Shown: piece after piece, positions 21,215 through 34,400 of the stretch
How the letters are laid out: every line of letters begins with the position of its first letter
Position numbering within the stretch: position 1 is the stretch's first letter
NCBI GenBank assembly: GCA_003339415.1
Contig: PDHQ01000066.1
Coordinates: forward strand, 1 to 64,000
DNA length: 64,000 nucleotides
Reading direction: 5' to 3'
Origin: Ophiocordyceps camponoti-saundersi (nom. inval.)
Lineage: Eukaryota; Ascomycota; Sordariomycetes; Hypocreales; Ophiocordycipitaceae
Translations under genes and position numbers: made by a program
Notes under the pieces: generated by a model
The model's database searches: none
What the model saw: the letters and a program-made list of their open reading frames with translations, nothing else
Told to the model about the DNA's origin: nothing

Positions 21215-22761
21215 TTACCACACTCGCCTTTTCGACTCCGACTCCGCCGTACTTGAGACAGGTAGGTGGCCAGAAGCAGCGTCCAGTGCGCCTGAGTCTT
21301 GATTTTCTTTCTGGAGCTCGACAAGGACCGCCGCTGCCGCGTAATCGTCGCTGCCCTCGTGTGTTCTCTTCGCCTTTTCATCGATTTCGACGCCGTGCTG
21401 GGGTATGACGTCCGAAGTTAGCCTCGCCGACTTTGCTCTCGCCGTGTCCGAGTAATCTTGAAACGGCCATCGCCGCTTAGCCGTGGCCGTGGGCGCCGCC
21501 ACGACACTCGGGCGTTGAAAATACTGCATCGGACTCGGGAGATTCATGGGAGGAAGTTTAATATCGCTGTCGCGATGAAGGAGAGTGTTGCTTGAAGCAC
21601 GAGACGAGGGACCCCCAGCGTAGGGAGCCAACGAGTTCCAGTCGACGACGGGCATCGTCGTCGTGGCCGCCACCGAGGAGCGCGGAGGCGGGGGGAACCA
21701 TGGGGTTCCGCATTCTTCGCGTACAGGGGGTCGTGGGAGAACAACACCGCCGTCCGGCCAGCGAGTGCCGGTCGACGCGCCCGTCGCGGTGCCTTTTCTG
21801 GCCTCGTGAGCATTCCGGCAGGCTTCGGCCTCCATCTTCGAGGCGGCAACAAGATGTTGACCGATGACCATGTCCCCAAAGTACGGAGACTCGGGCGGCG
21901 TGCACTCGGACGGGAATGCGGGCCCGAAAAGCGGGATCAGGGCTCCGGCGATGTCGTAGCAAAATGTGGCACACAGGGCACGGGCACACCGATAAGGCAC
22001 CCAGTATCCTAAAGCGTCGGATGAGCGTGAATCGATACGCCCTCATGTGCTCGACGCACCTTGGGCGCCGACAGAGCCCCCAGTGATGCTGGGGGATACC
22101 TCTCTCAGCCCGGGGTTCTTGTCCAGCATCTGAGACGGTTTGGTCGGTTCAGCAAGTCAGCGGAGGAGGTTGACGATGCATGGCCTGTCTCTGAACGCTT
22201 ACCTTGGGGTATCCGAGGCACTTGAAGAAAGGAGTCATGCGAACGAGGCCGATGTTGTAGTCCCACATGACTTTGTAAGGGGCTTGCTGGCCCGGAATTC
22301 GAAACTCATATCCGAAGGCTGTGTAATGTCAACAAGCCGACCAACTTTCGGTTTAAAGGAGGGAGACTATATGTATGCATGTAAGTAGAGGAAGTAAGAA
22401 GCTGACCCTCAATGCTCTCTCTGCCCGTCTTCTCGAAAAAGTTCCTCTTGGTGCTGTTGTATGGGATGTGCTGGCTGTACTGGTAAATCTGACCGAACTG
22501 GCTGATCTGGAACTTGGCCACTTCTCGCATGGCTCCAGCGTCAACCTGCTCGAAGGGAGGAAACCTGACCGGGCCATGAGTCCTCGACTTGACAGGCCGC
22601 GCCGCGTTCCTTGAAGCCGGTTTCTTGAGCGTCAGCTGCGAGTCCATGGCGTCTTTCGAGGCAGTCGTGCTGTCGGCCATGGAGGCGACGGTTGGTTGAC
22701 GCGAGCAACTACTACTCTCATGGGGCGAGGCAGGGTTGAGAAGAGCCTGGATCGGCAACAT
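21215..22761 (-). CDS. APSES/KilA-N transcription factor, Xbp1-like
   Basis: Four exons (22761-22407, 22318-22203, 22129-22060, 22008-21215) give 444 residues. The N-terminal 70 residues are low complexity. The DNA-binding KilA-N/APSES-like domain (about 75-215) begins with Y-N-S-T-K-R-N-F-F-E-K-T-G. It continues with M-W-D-Y-N-I-G-L-V-R-M-T-P-F-F-K, then S-I-T-G-G-S-V-G-A-Q-G-Y-W-V-P and A-L-C-A-T-F-C-Y, the hallmark blocks of the Xbp1-like fungal group. The C-terminal half is Pro/Ser/Arg-rich and disordered. Members are nuclear and usually act in stress or quiescence repression or at telomeres; the role here is inferred. Exon 1 uses a GTCAGC donor. The acceptor before exon 3 is odd (see findings). 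The gene diverges from TOP2 across a 2.1 kb spacer. Confidence 0.82.
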
Positions 22762-24872
22762 GGCGAAGGCGGCGTTTGCAGGCCCGGCCGCAGGAAAGGG
22801 GGAAATAAGCAGCCAGCCGACGTGCGTAGCGCGTCGCCGACGAGGTACGACGCATGGGCTGGAAGAGGAGAGGCAACGCCGCACGACGGGGAGACGTGTT
22901 GCCGCTGTATGCATGCAGTCTGGGCCTCGGCCAGGGCATGTCCAGATATCAGCAGTTGAGAGAAAGCTGGACAAACAAGCAGTTCTTCAGCCAACTTAGT
23001 TGAGGGTAAAGGAAATTAGGAACCCGTCGCGGCGAAGCTTTATAGTTGTGTTTTTTTTTCCCTTTGCTTGCCGCCGCCTCGTAAGACAGTGATGACGACG
23101 AACGCTGGCGTCTGCAGATCAGATGGTGAGAGCTCAGGGTGCCGTTGCTGCTCCCGTCATGCCCTATCCCGTTTGTGAGTCTCCACTGGTTCTCGACACC
23201 GGCTCCCTTTCACTACGCGCGGGCCGACGGCTGACCGAGTGGTGAATCGGATGGAGCCGTTTGGCATCAAGGCGAATCCAAAGCTATCGTCGAAGAAGAT
23301 GCCGGCACATGAATACAAGGCCGTGAGAGCCAGCATGGCCGTGGCACGGCATCAGACGAACGACAGGACCGGGCCATTCCCTTTGTCCGTTGTGACATCG
23401 AGGAGGATGATGTATGTACTTGGTTACGGGGAGGATATGTATCTGGCGGTGGCCAGTCACGTCACACGTAAACGTGTTTCCTCTGCTCGTCTGAGTCAAA
23501 GAGACATGGCTTCCCCCCCCTTGGGGAGGCACACACAACAATCTGCACGTCGCACCGTGACGCCAGACGGGCAAGTCGGCTGTTTGACCTCGGGGGGTTG
23601 GCCCTTGACAGCAAGGACCGGGATGACGGCTCTCTGCATGACGGCCGACGGGAGACGACAGAGTAGAAGCAAATTCAGAAGCCGAGCCGAGAGGTCGATT
23701 AAATAGCTTCCTGAGGCCAATCATGGACGGCCAGACAGAAGAGAATGGCGCCACCCAATCTTGGACCCTGAGAGGCATCGCCGCATCGGGGGGAGGAGGG
23801 AGAAGAGACTAGGATATGGGCGCCGATGCCGCAGCCGCATTGGTAGAAAGGAGACGGAGACGTTTGTTGAGAGAGCAGAGAGATGAAGCAACGGGTGTAG
23901 TCAGAATGATGGATGGATGGATGATTGATTGATATGGCGTCGGATGCGGGCCGGATGATAGTCCGACACTGTAGTGAGTCGGGGCCGGCAAACGAAGGGG
24001 ATATTTCATCGTGTGTCGTGCGGAGACGATTCAGTGCTACGTTTGTAGGGAGCAGGTAGATATTTATGAAGGTGTCTGCAAGTAGGTCCCTATCTATCAA
24101 GCTTCGTAGCGATTCATCATAGCTTTCATCCTCATCCATACATAATGCGCAGCTTAGACGCCACATGGCAACTGACGAAGCTTAAATCAGGTTGACAACT
24201 GATCAAGACACGGGAGGCACAATCAATAGTTGCCCCAGAAATGAAACAGCCGTCTGGGACAGGTCGTACATGGCGTGCGACGCGTGTGTGCTGCTTTGCT
24301 TCACGGGATGATGAGCGGCACTGCGAGCATCGTGGCAAGCGTCACTGCCGACATGATGATGCATGTTCCTCTGGATTTGTTTGGCAGGGCGGCGAGTCGA
24401 AATCCCTCGTGAGCTGCACCACAGCCGGGCGAGGCTCGTACCACCTGCAGCGAGAGACAAGCTGGGTTCATCACTGATGGTTGGGTCTCAAGTCTCCCAG
24501 AGGAGAGAGGTCAGGAGAAAGAAGCTGTTGTTTGTTGTTTACGTCAGCTTCTGTTGGCCTGAGGCAACAAGGATATCCGGTCTCCCTTGCTGCGGCCCAC
24601 CGCGATTGGACCACGACGCGTCTTGATTTTCTAAAGCGGCAGTTGCCAAGCGCGACGACGGAGAGCAACAAACGCCAACAATCATACGCTAATAAACAGA
24701 GAGCCTCGGCATATGAGTCGCGTCCGTCCTGGCGCGCCCTTTCGTACGAGCCTCGCATCTCCTTCTGCGAGCGCTCCCTGCCTTCCGTCCCCAAGCTGCA
24801 CGCACCAGCCTGATACCCTTCCGACCCTCACCCACATCTATTGTTCGATCGTTTCTGCCTCGGCCTAAAGCG
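22762..24872. other. divergent promoter spacer
   Basis: 2.1 kb between the starts of the APSES-type gene and TOP2. It has T-rich DNA near 23050 and a gatg-type tandem near 23908-23930. Open frames of up to about 160 codons occur on both strands, but none shows a domain, a biased composition or splice partners. I treat it as regulatory or leader DNA. Confidence 0.5.
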
Positions 24873-27800
24873 ATGGATTCCGAAGACTCCGCCTTCAGCC
24901 TCGACGACGAGTCTGACGGCTACGTGCCGCAAAAGGTATTTTATTTTTATTCATGCTGCTGACGACGTCAGATCATCGGTTGGTGGAACCTTTACTGACC
25001 TGGCCAGAAAACCAAGCCGTCAGCTGCTCCTCCCAAAAAGAAGCTTCAAACGACTCTCAAAGCCAAGTCGACGGCGGGCAAAAAGCGGCCGAAGCTCGAC
25101 AGCGATGACGAAGGTTCCGACGACATCTCCGCCGGCTTCTCAAACACGCCGCCGAGCTCCAAGAAGCAGAAGAAGCCGCCGCCACCGGCAAAGAAAGCCG
25201 GCACCGCGCCGCTGTTGGAAGTCGAAAATGACAGCGTTATGATGGACGCACCATCCAAGCCCAAGTCGTCCAAGTCTGCCACCGAGACGTATCAGAAGCT
25301 CACCCAGCTCGAGCACATCATCAAGCGTCCGGACACCTACATTGGTTCGGTCGAAAAGACGGATCAGCAGATGTGGGTCTTCAACCAGACGACTTCGCAA
25401 ATGGAGTATCGCAACATCACATTTGTCCCCGGCTTCTACAAGATCTTTGACGAGATTCTTGTCAATGCTGCGGATAACAAGCAAAGAGACGATTCTATGA
25501 CGCAGATGAAAGTCAACATTGACCGAAGCACTGGTGAGATCAGCGTGGAAAACAACGGCAAAGGCATCCCCGTCGTCATACACGACAAGGAAAAAATATA
25601 CATACCCGAACTCATCTTTGGTCACCTCCTGGCCGGCTCCAACTTCGATGACAACGAGCAGAAGACGGTTGGTGGTCGAAACGGATACGGAGCCAAGCTT
25701 TGCAACGTGTTCAGCAACGAGTTTACTCTCGAATGCCAGGATAGTGAACACGGAAAGAGATACAAGCAAACGTGGACCAATAACATGCAGAAGATGCAAA
25801 AGGCAAAGATCACTTCGAGCAAATCTGCAGACTTCGTTCGCGTCACGTTCAAGCCAGACTACGAGCGTTTCGGTATGCCCGAAGGTATCAGTGATGATCT
25901 GGAGGCACTCCTGCATCGGAGAGTGTACGACATGGCTGGCACCGTCCGGGGCGTCAAGGTGCACCTCAACGGAAATCTGATCAAGCTCAAGAACTTCAAT
26001 GCCTACTGCGATCTGTACGCCAAATCGATTGCCGCAGAGAGGACCATGGAGGAGGGTGGTGCGCCAACCTGCACCGTCGAGATGGACAAGGACAAGTCCC
26101 ATCCTCGCTGGGAGGTTGGTTTTACCGTCTCGGACGGCACCTTCCAGCAAGTGTCTTTTGTCAACTCGATCGCGACGACGTCAGGGGGTACTCACGTCAA
26201 CTACGTCGCCGACCAAATCACAGCCTCGCTTCTCAAGGCCCTCAACAAGAAGCAAAAGGGCCACAGCTTGAAGCAGAGCCATCTCCGAAATCACATCTTC
26301 ATCTTCGTCAACTGCCTCGTCAACAACCCCGCCTTCACGTCGCAGACAAAGGAGCAGCTCACCACCAAGGCCAGTCAATTTGGCTCCAAGTGCGTTCTTG
26401 GTGACGAATTCCTCAAGAAGATTGCAAAGTCGGAGGCCATCCAGAACATTATGGACTTTGCCCAGAAGAAAGCCGATAAGATGCTTTCAAAGAGCGACGG
26501 TGGCAAGCGCTCCCGAGTCAGCAACGCCAAGCTCGTCGAGGCCAATCTTGCGGGCACGAAGCGCGGTCACGAATGTACCTTGATTCTGACCGAAGGTGAC
26601 TCGGCCAAGGGCTTGGCTGTGTCTGGGAGAGCCATCTTGGACCCCGACCGCATCGGCGTCTTTCCGCTTCGCGGTAAGCTGTTGAACGTCCGAGATGCCA
26701 CCATCGACCAAATCACCAAGAACCAAGAGATCCAAAACATTAAGCAGTTCCTGGGACTGAAGCACAAACAAGTCTACACGGACACCAAGAGTCTTCGCTA
26801 CGGTCATCTCATGGTCATGGCCGATCAGGATCATGATGGCAGTCACATCAAGGGTCTTCTTATCAACTTTCTCCAGGTCCAATTCCCTTCGCTTCTTCAG
26901 ATACCCGAGTTCTTCCGCGAGTTCATCACACCCATCGTCAAGGTCTGGCAGGGCTCAAACCCCAAAAAGCCGCTCAAGTTGAAGTCGTTCTTCACTCAGC
27001 CTCAGTATCAGGAGTGGAAGGAGTCTCATAAAGAGGAACTGTCCCGGTGGCAGAGCAAGTACTACAAGGGTCTGGGAACCAGTTCCAATGAAGACGCTCA
27101 AGTGTACTTTACCAACCTGGACGAGCACCTGAAGGAGTTTCAGACGATGAGGCCCGACGAGGCCGAGCTCTTTGACCTGGCCTTTTCCAAGAAGAAGGCG
27201 GATGCCAGGAAGGAGTGGTTAGGCAACTTCGTCCCGGGCACCTTTCTTGACCACTCGGGCAAGTCGATCACCTACGGCGACTTCATCAACAAGGAACTCA
27301 TTCTCTTCAGCATGGCCGACAACATGCGGTCCATCCCCTCCATCGTCGACGGACTGAAGCCCGGCCAGCGCAAGGTCATCTATGCCTGTTTCAAGCGGAA
27401 CCTGGTCAAGGACAAGAAGGTGGTCGAGTTGGCGGGTTACGTGTCGGAGCAGACGGCGTATCATCACGGCGAGGCGTCCCTTCAGCAGACCATCATCGGA
27501 CTCGCCCAGAACTTCGTCGGTTCGAACAACATTAACTGCCTCGAACCGAGCGGTAACTTTGGTTCTCGGCTCGCCGGAGGGTCGGACGCTGCTAGCCCCC
27601 GTTACACGTTCACGCGCCTGTCGCCGTTTGCGAGAAAGATTTTCTCTCCACTTGACGATCCGAACTTGAAGTACCATTATGACGACGACAAGCGAATCGA
27701 GCCCGAAGTCTACGCGCCCGTCATTCCTATGGCTCTCGTCAATGGCGCAGATGGCATCGGCACGGGATGGAGCACATCGATCCCCAACTATCACCCGATG

Positions 27801-30000
27801 GACATTGTCAAGAACTTGAGACGGCGCATGGGCCGGCTCGACGAAGGCGACAGTGAAGAAAAGCCGTTTGAAACCATGGTACCTTGGTTCCGAGGCTGGA
27901 AAGGCACGCCCGAGGCGGCAGGACCGGACAGATACAAGTTCAACGGCGTGGCACAGATTAACGAGCGCAACCCCAACGAGGTGGTCATTACGGAGCTGCC
28001 GATCCGGATGTGGACCGACGACTTCAAGGCAAAGCTGGAAAAGGTCATTAGCGGCGTCGACGGGCCCAGCTGGATCAAGGACTACAAGGAGTTCAACGAC
28101 CACAAGACGGTTCACTTCGAGATCCAGGTGGACGAGAAGCACGTGGGCAAGGTGGTGGAAGAGGGCCTGCTCGAGCGCTTCAAGCTCACGAAGCAGGTGG
28201 CAACGTCGAACCTGGTGGCCTTTGACACGCGCGGTCAGATCCGCAAGTATGAGAAGGTGGAAGACATCATGGAAGAGTACTATCATTACCGGTTCGAAAT
28301 GTATACTGAACGCAAGGTATGTGTTGTCTTGCTTGTAAATGGCGGAACCGGAGTGGGCGGCACTGACACGGCGGCAGAAATACTGGCTGGGCGTCTACCA
28401 CGCCGACTATCGCAAGCTCACGAACCAAGCGCGGTTCATTCAAGAAATCATCGACGGGGTGCTGGTCGTGAGCAAGAAGAAGAAGGATGTACTGATTCGA
28501 GAGTTGCGTGAACGAAAGTACGAGCCCTTCCCTCGAGGACAAGACATCAAGAAGAAGGCTCCCGAGGACGAGATCAACCAGTCGGACAATGAAGAGCAGG
28601 ATGAGATGGCGGACAAGGGATCGCGCGACTACGACTATCTGCTTTCGGTGAGGTCGACTCCTCGATTGCGCTTATGCGGAGCTCATGCTGACGAGAAGGC
28701 CATTTAGATGCCCATCTGGTCTCTGACCCTGGAGCGGCTGGAGAAGCTCAGGGCGGCCATTGCCAACAAGAAGGCGGAGCACGACGAGCTGGAGGCCAAA
28801 AGTGAAAAGGATCTGTGGTGCGCTGACCTTGACGCCTTCACTTCTGAGTGGAACAACCAGCTCGCCCTGGACGCAGAGATACAGACCAACATTCGGCGGA
28901 TGGGACGGCGCGTGTCAAAGAAGATTGGCGCAGGCCGCAGTCGCAAGGGTAAGGACGACGACGCTTACGAGCCGGAGAAGAAGAGTCGAGCCAAGGCGAA
29001 GGCAGCACCAGCGGCGGTGAAGACGGAGACGAAGAGCGCACAGAGGTTCGCGGAGATGTTCAGCGCCAAACCGAAGGCAAAGAAAGAGGCGGCACCGGTG
29101 GTGGAGGCGGATAACTTTTCCGACGACGACTTTGCGGCGCTCAGCAAGGGCAAGGCTCCGGCGGCACCGGCGGCGGCGGCGGCCAAGACGTCTCAAGCTC
29201 TTCCGGCCTCGAAGGCGCCGGCCCGGACAGAAGAGCGGTCCAAGCGGGCGGCAGCATCCAAGGCCAAGACGCTGTTCGAAGTCTCGTCTGACAGTGAAGA
29301 CGACGACCAGCTGCTGGGCGACATTGGTGCCATGGTCAAGGGCATCGGTAAGCCGGAGGCGGATGCCAGTACTAGGCTCAGCCTGCACGCCATGAGCCGG
29401 CCCGAGTCCAGCCACGGCGCATTGTCGAAGCTCAAGACGAAGCAGTCCAAGTCGTCGTTTGACGCCGAAGGTCCGGATGACACCAATTACGAGTTGCTGG
29501 CCCGGTCTTCGCCCGTCAAGGCGGACACGAAGAAAGATTTAGTTGACAGCTTCCTATCCGACGACGAGGATGACGACGTTATCACCAAGGCAGCCCCCAA
29601 GGCGGCGCCCAAGACGGCAGCTCCCAAGGCAGACACGGGCCTGGTGATGGTCAAGAAGGCAAGGGGTCGGCCTGCGAAGAGTGCAGCAGAACCCAAGGCG
29701 GCCAAGACGGCCAAGGCGACGAAGGCGACGATGGCGACGACGCTGTCTCCTGCTGCCAAGGCGTACGCGGCGAAAAAGGTAGCGAAGAGGCCGGTGGTGA
29801 GCGACGAATCAGATCTGGACGACGTCATGCTCAGCGCGCCGCCTCCGGAGCCGAGTGGGAGAAGGCCAGGGCGCGCGGCGGCGGCGCGAAGGCCGGTGGT
29901 GATAGATGATGAGGACGAAGACTCGTCTTTGGTGCTGGCGGAGGAAGATGAAGATAGCGACGATCCATTTGAGATGGAGGAAGAAGACGGTGACTTTTAG
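24873..30000 (+). CDS. top2: DNA topoisomerase II
   Basis: Four exons (24873-24935, 25008-28316, 28378-28647, 28708-30000) give 1644 residues. The first exon supplies an acidic start, and a Lys-rich N-tail precedes the GHKL ATPase domain. ATPase motifs are N-A-A-D-N-K, N-G-K-G-I-P and G-G-R-N-G-Y-G-A-K-L. The TOPRIM domain has E-G-D-S-A (Glu about 550) and D-Q-D-H-D-G (Asp about 627-631), which bind Mg2+. The catalytic tyrosine is in S-P-R-Y-T-F-T (Tyr about 887), followed by the breakage-reunion core and coiled coil. The last 350 residues form a low-complexity Lys/Ala/Asp-rich C-terminal domain with nuclear-localisation character. The enzyme passes one duplex through another to decatenate and relax chromosomes. 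Length and order are normal for the eukaryotic type IIA enzyme. Confidence 0.97.
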
Positions 30001-30248
30001 ACTACAGTGTACAGTTACGGAGACATATCAGAATCAGATTTCGCTCAGTTCAGATGAGATGATGAAGCCATCGTGAAGAGGATGACTAAGATTATATAAG
30101 CTGTTTCTTTTGACTCGAGCAAAGGCCAAAGCCCTCGTTTCCCGCCGGAGTCGTTCTTGTGCATCTACGTGCCATCCATATATCTCTGTCGGATCGTGCT
30201 GCAACTGGCGACCGATTCATCGGAGAAAAAGGGCATATCAACCCAAGG

Positions 30249-31295
30249 ATGACGACGTCATCGATTGACGACGAGTCTCTAAGCGCTCTCTTCCGGCGCG
30301 CCGAAGCCGAGCGGGAAGCCATCGAGAGCTCATCGCCGACCTCGGCCGACTACGGGAAGCGGGTATCGGCCGCAGTGACGCTATACGAGCGAGTCCAATC
30401 AGCTATAACGTCCCTATCAGTCTTCTCGCGCAACGAAACCATCGACGACGTACCGACGACGAGCCTCCCCCTCCTCAGCGTAGAATGGCGCCTCGCCGAG
30501 CTCGAGACGGCTAGATGGGAGGGTATCGATCGGAGGCTTGCGCTGCGAAGAGCCAGAGAATGCTATGCTCGATTCCTTGACCTTGTCGACGCTTATGGCA
30601 TCGTCGTCTCGCCTTATGATGCTCTTCTCGATAGGTTTCGATCTTTGCCTGATGGGTTCTCTGTCGTTGGGGCGGTGGCCGGAGCGGATAGACGGGATGC
30701 GAAGATTAGGGCTTTTAAGGCCGAGAGGGAGCTTAGGGTTAGGAGGGATGAGGCTTCGCGTAGGGTTAGGGAGTGTGAGGAGGAGGATGGTGATGAGGGG
30801 TTGAGGGGGTTTTATCTTGCTGAGTTGGAGGTTGGGATTCATTCTTCTTTCAATGGTGTTGATGCCATTAATCGCGAACTACAACTCCTTTCTCACGCTC
30901 CACCGACAACAACAACATCAGAAGAACAAGACGACGATTCAACACGACTAGATCAACCACTGGCCAACTCAGGACCCTTACTCTCCCGCACCGGAAAGCC
31001 GCTCCAGCCATTCACCCTCGTCAATTCGCGCGCAGATCGATCCAGAGCCGTCTTTCGACAGGGTCATAACCTGCCTACCATGTCGGTGGACGAGTATCTC
31101 GCTGAGGAGCGGAAGAGAGGCGGTATATTGGATTCGGATGCTGGTGCTGATGCTGGGCAGAGGAGGAAGGGGGGACTTGGTGGTGGTGGTGATGATGGTG
31201 TTGATGAGGATGCTGCTACTTACAAGGCTAGGGCTTGGGATGATTTCAAGGATGACAATCCGAGGGGATCCGGCAATACGCTCAACATGGGATAG
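30249..31295 (+). CDS. tap42: TAP42 / alpha4 family PP2A regulator
   Basis: A single exon of 348 residues. I chose the ATG at 30249; the same frame is open from 30159, which would add 30 residues unlike the family. The N-terminal helical domain contains A-V-T-L-Y-E-R-V-Q and W-R-L-A-E-L-E. The family signatures lie near the end: G-H-N-L-P-T-M-S-V-D-E-Y-L, then a Gly/Asp-rich linker, then W-D-D-F-K-D-D-N-P-R-G-x-G-N-T. Tap42 binds catalytic subunits of PP2A, PP4 and PP6 and couples TOR signalling to phosphatase activity in the cytoplasm. It starts 248 bases after the TOP2 stop on the same strand. Confidence 0.92.
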   Translation: MTTSSIDDESLSALFRRAEAEREAIESSSPTSADYGKRVSAAVTLYERVQSAITSLSVFSRNETIDDVPTTSLPLLSVEWRLAELETARWEGIDRRLALRRARECYARFLDLVDAYGIVVSPYDALLDRFRSLPDGFSVVGAVAGADRRDAKIRAFKAERELRVRRDEASRRVRECEEEDGDEGLRGFYLAELEVGIHSSFNGVDAINRELQLLSHAPPTTTTSEEQDDDSTRLDQPLANSGPLLSRTGKPLQPFTLVNSRADRSRAVFRQGHNLPTMSVDEYLAEERKRGGILDSDAGADAGQRRKGGLGGGGDDGVDEDAATYKARAWDDFKDDNPRGSGNTLNMG

Positions 31296-31454
31296 CGAGG
31301 TTGTCGTTTTGAAAATCAAGAGCATCAAGCCATTACTTCATACTGAGATACCCAAAAACTCCTTCCTATATGCCCCGTCTACCTGCCTGCCTACCTACTG
31401 ACCTGGATGAGTCGAGAAGGAGAAGACGACATTGGAAAAAAGACATCCAACTCC
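31296..31454. other. short convergent 3' spacer
   Basis: Only 159 bases separate the TAP42 stop and the stop of the channel gene on the opposite strand. The 3' UTRs probably overlap. A CTGCCTAC-type short repeat lies near 31380. Confidence 0.5.
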
Positions 31455-34400
31455 TCACATGGAGCTCCGCGCTCCCCCTCCGGCTGCCTCGGCCTCATCA
31501 TCCGTCGTCGAATACCGCAGTTCCTTCATCTTCCCCTTGGTCGTCTCCTTCATGCTCCTACGGCTGACCGGCCTTTGCTTGTTGTTATTGTTGTTGCCGC
31601 CAGGCGCTCTCCTCGGCGTCGCGTCCCCCCTATTGTTTGCCTTCTTCGCCCGCTGCTCTTGTCCGCTCGTATCGAGGCCCGCCCCTTCGCCTGAAGAGTT
31701 CCGCCTCGACTGTGGCGCCGTCGAGCTGTGTTTGAGGTCCCGCATCTCCCTGATTACCTCCGCGAAGCTCTCTTCCAGCGTCTTCATCCGGGCCAGTACT
31801 AGTCTTCCCATCCTGTCCCGGTCTGCGTTGTCCATGCCGCCCGCCGCCCGGAGTCGGTTGTCCTTCATCATTGCCATGGCCATCTGGGTCTGGAAGCTTC
31901 CGGCCATGCCCGCCGTCGGGTCGTCGACGCCAAAGTTGTCCGAGAGCACGCTCAAGTCGACCGACGACAATCTCCTAGTCTGTCTTAGCCTGTCGTGCGG
32001 ATCGAGGCTGAGCATGGCCGTCCGGCTGACGCCCCCCGTCTCCGTCAGCCCGCGCGGCCCGGTCATCGGTCGAGGCTGGGAGCTGCCCACAACAACCGCA
32101 CGCCGCGGTGAACCCCGACGCCCCCCTGCCACGGCCGGCGTGTTGGTGCCCGTGTTGCGCCCGCTCGGCCCGGCTTTTCGGATGGGAATCGGCCTTGGAG
32201 GTGATTTCGACGACGAGGAGCTGCCGGGCCGTGGCGCCACTTCGGGCTTGTACAGTATCGTGTTGGTCGACACAGACCGGCTGTGCCCCCCTCGCTTACC
32301 GAGTCCCTGCTGCGCCGGCGGTTGCCGCGTAAAGTAGTCCTCTTCCTCGACGCCCAGCCTCTGATGCTGGTGGCTGCGGTCGGCATTCGTTCCGATGTCG
32401 TCCTCGTCCTCGTCATTCGTCACCAGCTCGTCGTCGCCGTCGGCGTCCGTTTGGTGGTTACCGTCGGCGGCTATCACGTTGAGCCGCGACCCCTGGCCGC
32501 GCGAGAGCAGGTTGGACATGGACATGAAATCGGCCGGGTCGCTCGCCGTCGACCTGACGTCGGAAACATGCCGTGCGTGTGAAGCCCGGTCCCAGTTTAC
32601 GTTGAGCCGTCGATGCCAGTCCGGCACGGCTCGGCTATCCAGCGTGGGCCAGTTCGACAGAGGCGCGCCCGCGTCGTCATTCTGATCCATCCAGTTGCGT
32701 ATCGCCGTCTGCGTCTTGCGTCTCTCGTTCCTCCTTTGCGTCCGCAACGTGCTCGCGTCGGGTGCGCGACGGAAAACTTCTTCCAGCGCTCGGTCCTTGT
32801 GGAAGCCCGCCACGGACTCCTCCCGGACCCGAACATTAGGACTAAACATGGCAGTCCTTTCGACCGGGTCGCGGAAAGAGATGGTTCTGTGTCGAGACCT
32901 GCCATGGTTCTCCACCAGGTCCGTCGGCTCGTACATGGACGGAGCGAGCCAGAAGCGCTCGTACAGGTAGATGCAGAACAGAACCGGTAGGTGAGTGATT
33001 TTGATGATAGTCCGGTTAAGCCAGACAAAGTGCTTCAACGGTAGACAATATCGGAGAGGCATGAGCAGCCAGGCGAAAATGTTGCTTGGTGCCACGTAGG
33101 AGAAGAGGGCATCATTCTTAACCATGGAAATAGTGTTGATGGCGAACAAGAACCTGAGCGTGTGAGCGGGCATAGAACAGGGCCTCAAACGCAGGATCTG
33201 ACTTACTGGTGCTCCTCGTTGGCATTGGAGGCGATGGTCATGAATGAGTTGGTCAAGACGGTGATTAGGATTGTCCTAAGCCGTTGACGTTAGCCTCGGG
33301 GCTCGGAATTCACGAAAACACTGCTTACACGATGAGAAAGTGGCAAATGATGAGGAACATCATCATTAAGAGCCTGGCAAGCCAGTTGTATTGAGGCCAG
33401 CTGGTCGTCTGTGTCAGCGGTTTGTCCATTCACTCGGGAGAACAGTTTGTACGTACACATCCCAAGCCGCTGGGGTGAAGCCCATGAGGATCTGAAAGAT
33501 CTTGTAGGCAACATCGCCGCTGTTGCTGGCACTCTGCGAGTGGGTGAAGAAGACGTAGAAACCGCTGCACATGATGAGGACCAGGACGAAAACGGCAGCC
33601 AGATCCACGGCCATGAGGCGTAGGGCTATGAGCAGCTGAGAGAAGTATTGATAATGATCGAGTACGCTGAATATGCGCGGCAACAGCAAGATGGCGTTGG
33701 CCGCCAACACATCGTAGGCCATGGCGTTCCAGTGGTGAGGGTCGACGAGGAAGACGCCATAAGCACGCATGCAGTAGTAGGCGATGAGCAAAACGAGGAT
33801 GCCGAGATCGAAGATATTCCAGAAGCTCATGATATAGAGGGCGAAACCCTGTTCGTTGAAGCCAACCAGCTCGTCCAGCATAAAGCCGGCACTCCAGAAC
33901 CAAAAGACGAGTTCGAGGCCGGTAATCTGCACAGAACGTTGGACTAGGACAGCCAGGAATAGGCCGATGAGAACGGCGAGGGAGAGGGTGGAGAGGAAGG
34001 ATCGGTAGCGCGGGACGCGGAGGCGGGAAAGCTTGAGCATGGACGCCTGGCGAGGATCATAGAGCATGACAGTCCTCCTGCCGGGCGGCACTTGATTCTG
34101 GGCTTGTTTGGGCAAACTGGATCCGAGCAGCGGCGTCCGAGCATTCGGCGCGCCGTTGACGCTTGGCGGAGCTTGGCGGTGTAAGCGGTCGGCGGCCGAG
34201 TAGAAGATGATGGCACCGTTCCAGATGGCCTCGAGCTGTTGGACCACGACAGGGTGAGCGAGGAAGTGCTTGGCCGAGGCACGAATGGCGACTTCGAGTG
34301 TCGACGTCCTCGACGCCGTCTGGGCCTGCTTCTGGTTCCTGGCTTGCGGGTGGAGGGGGGCCTGAGCTCCAGGAAGCCCTTGGAGGGGGTAGAAGTCGTA

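Noticed and set aside
23239..23778. Open frames of about 155-164 codons in the APSES/TOP2 spacer
   Set aside because: They overlap on opposite strands, have mixed composition and no recognisable motif; more likely promoter DNA.
25140..28286. 336- and 355-codon antisense frames across TOP2
   Set aside because: These are mirror frames of a strongly codon-biased gene; translations are Leu/Val/His-rich without domains.
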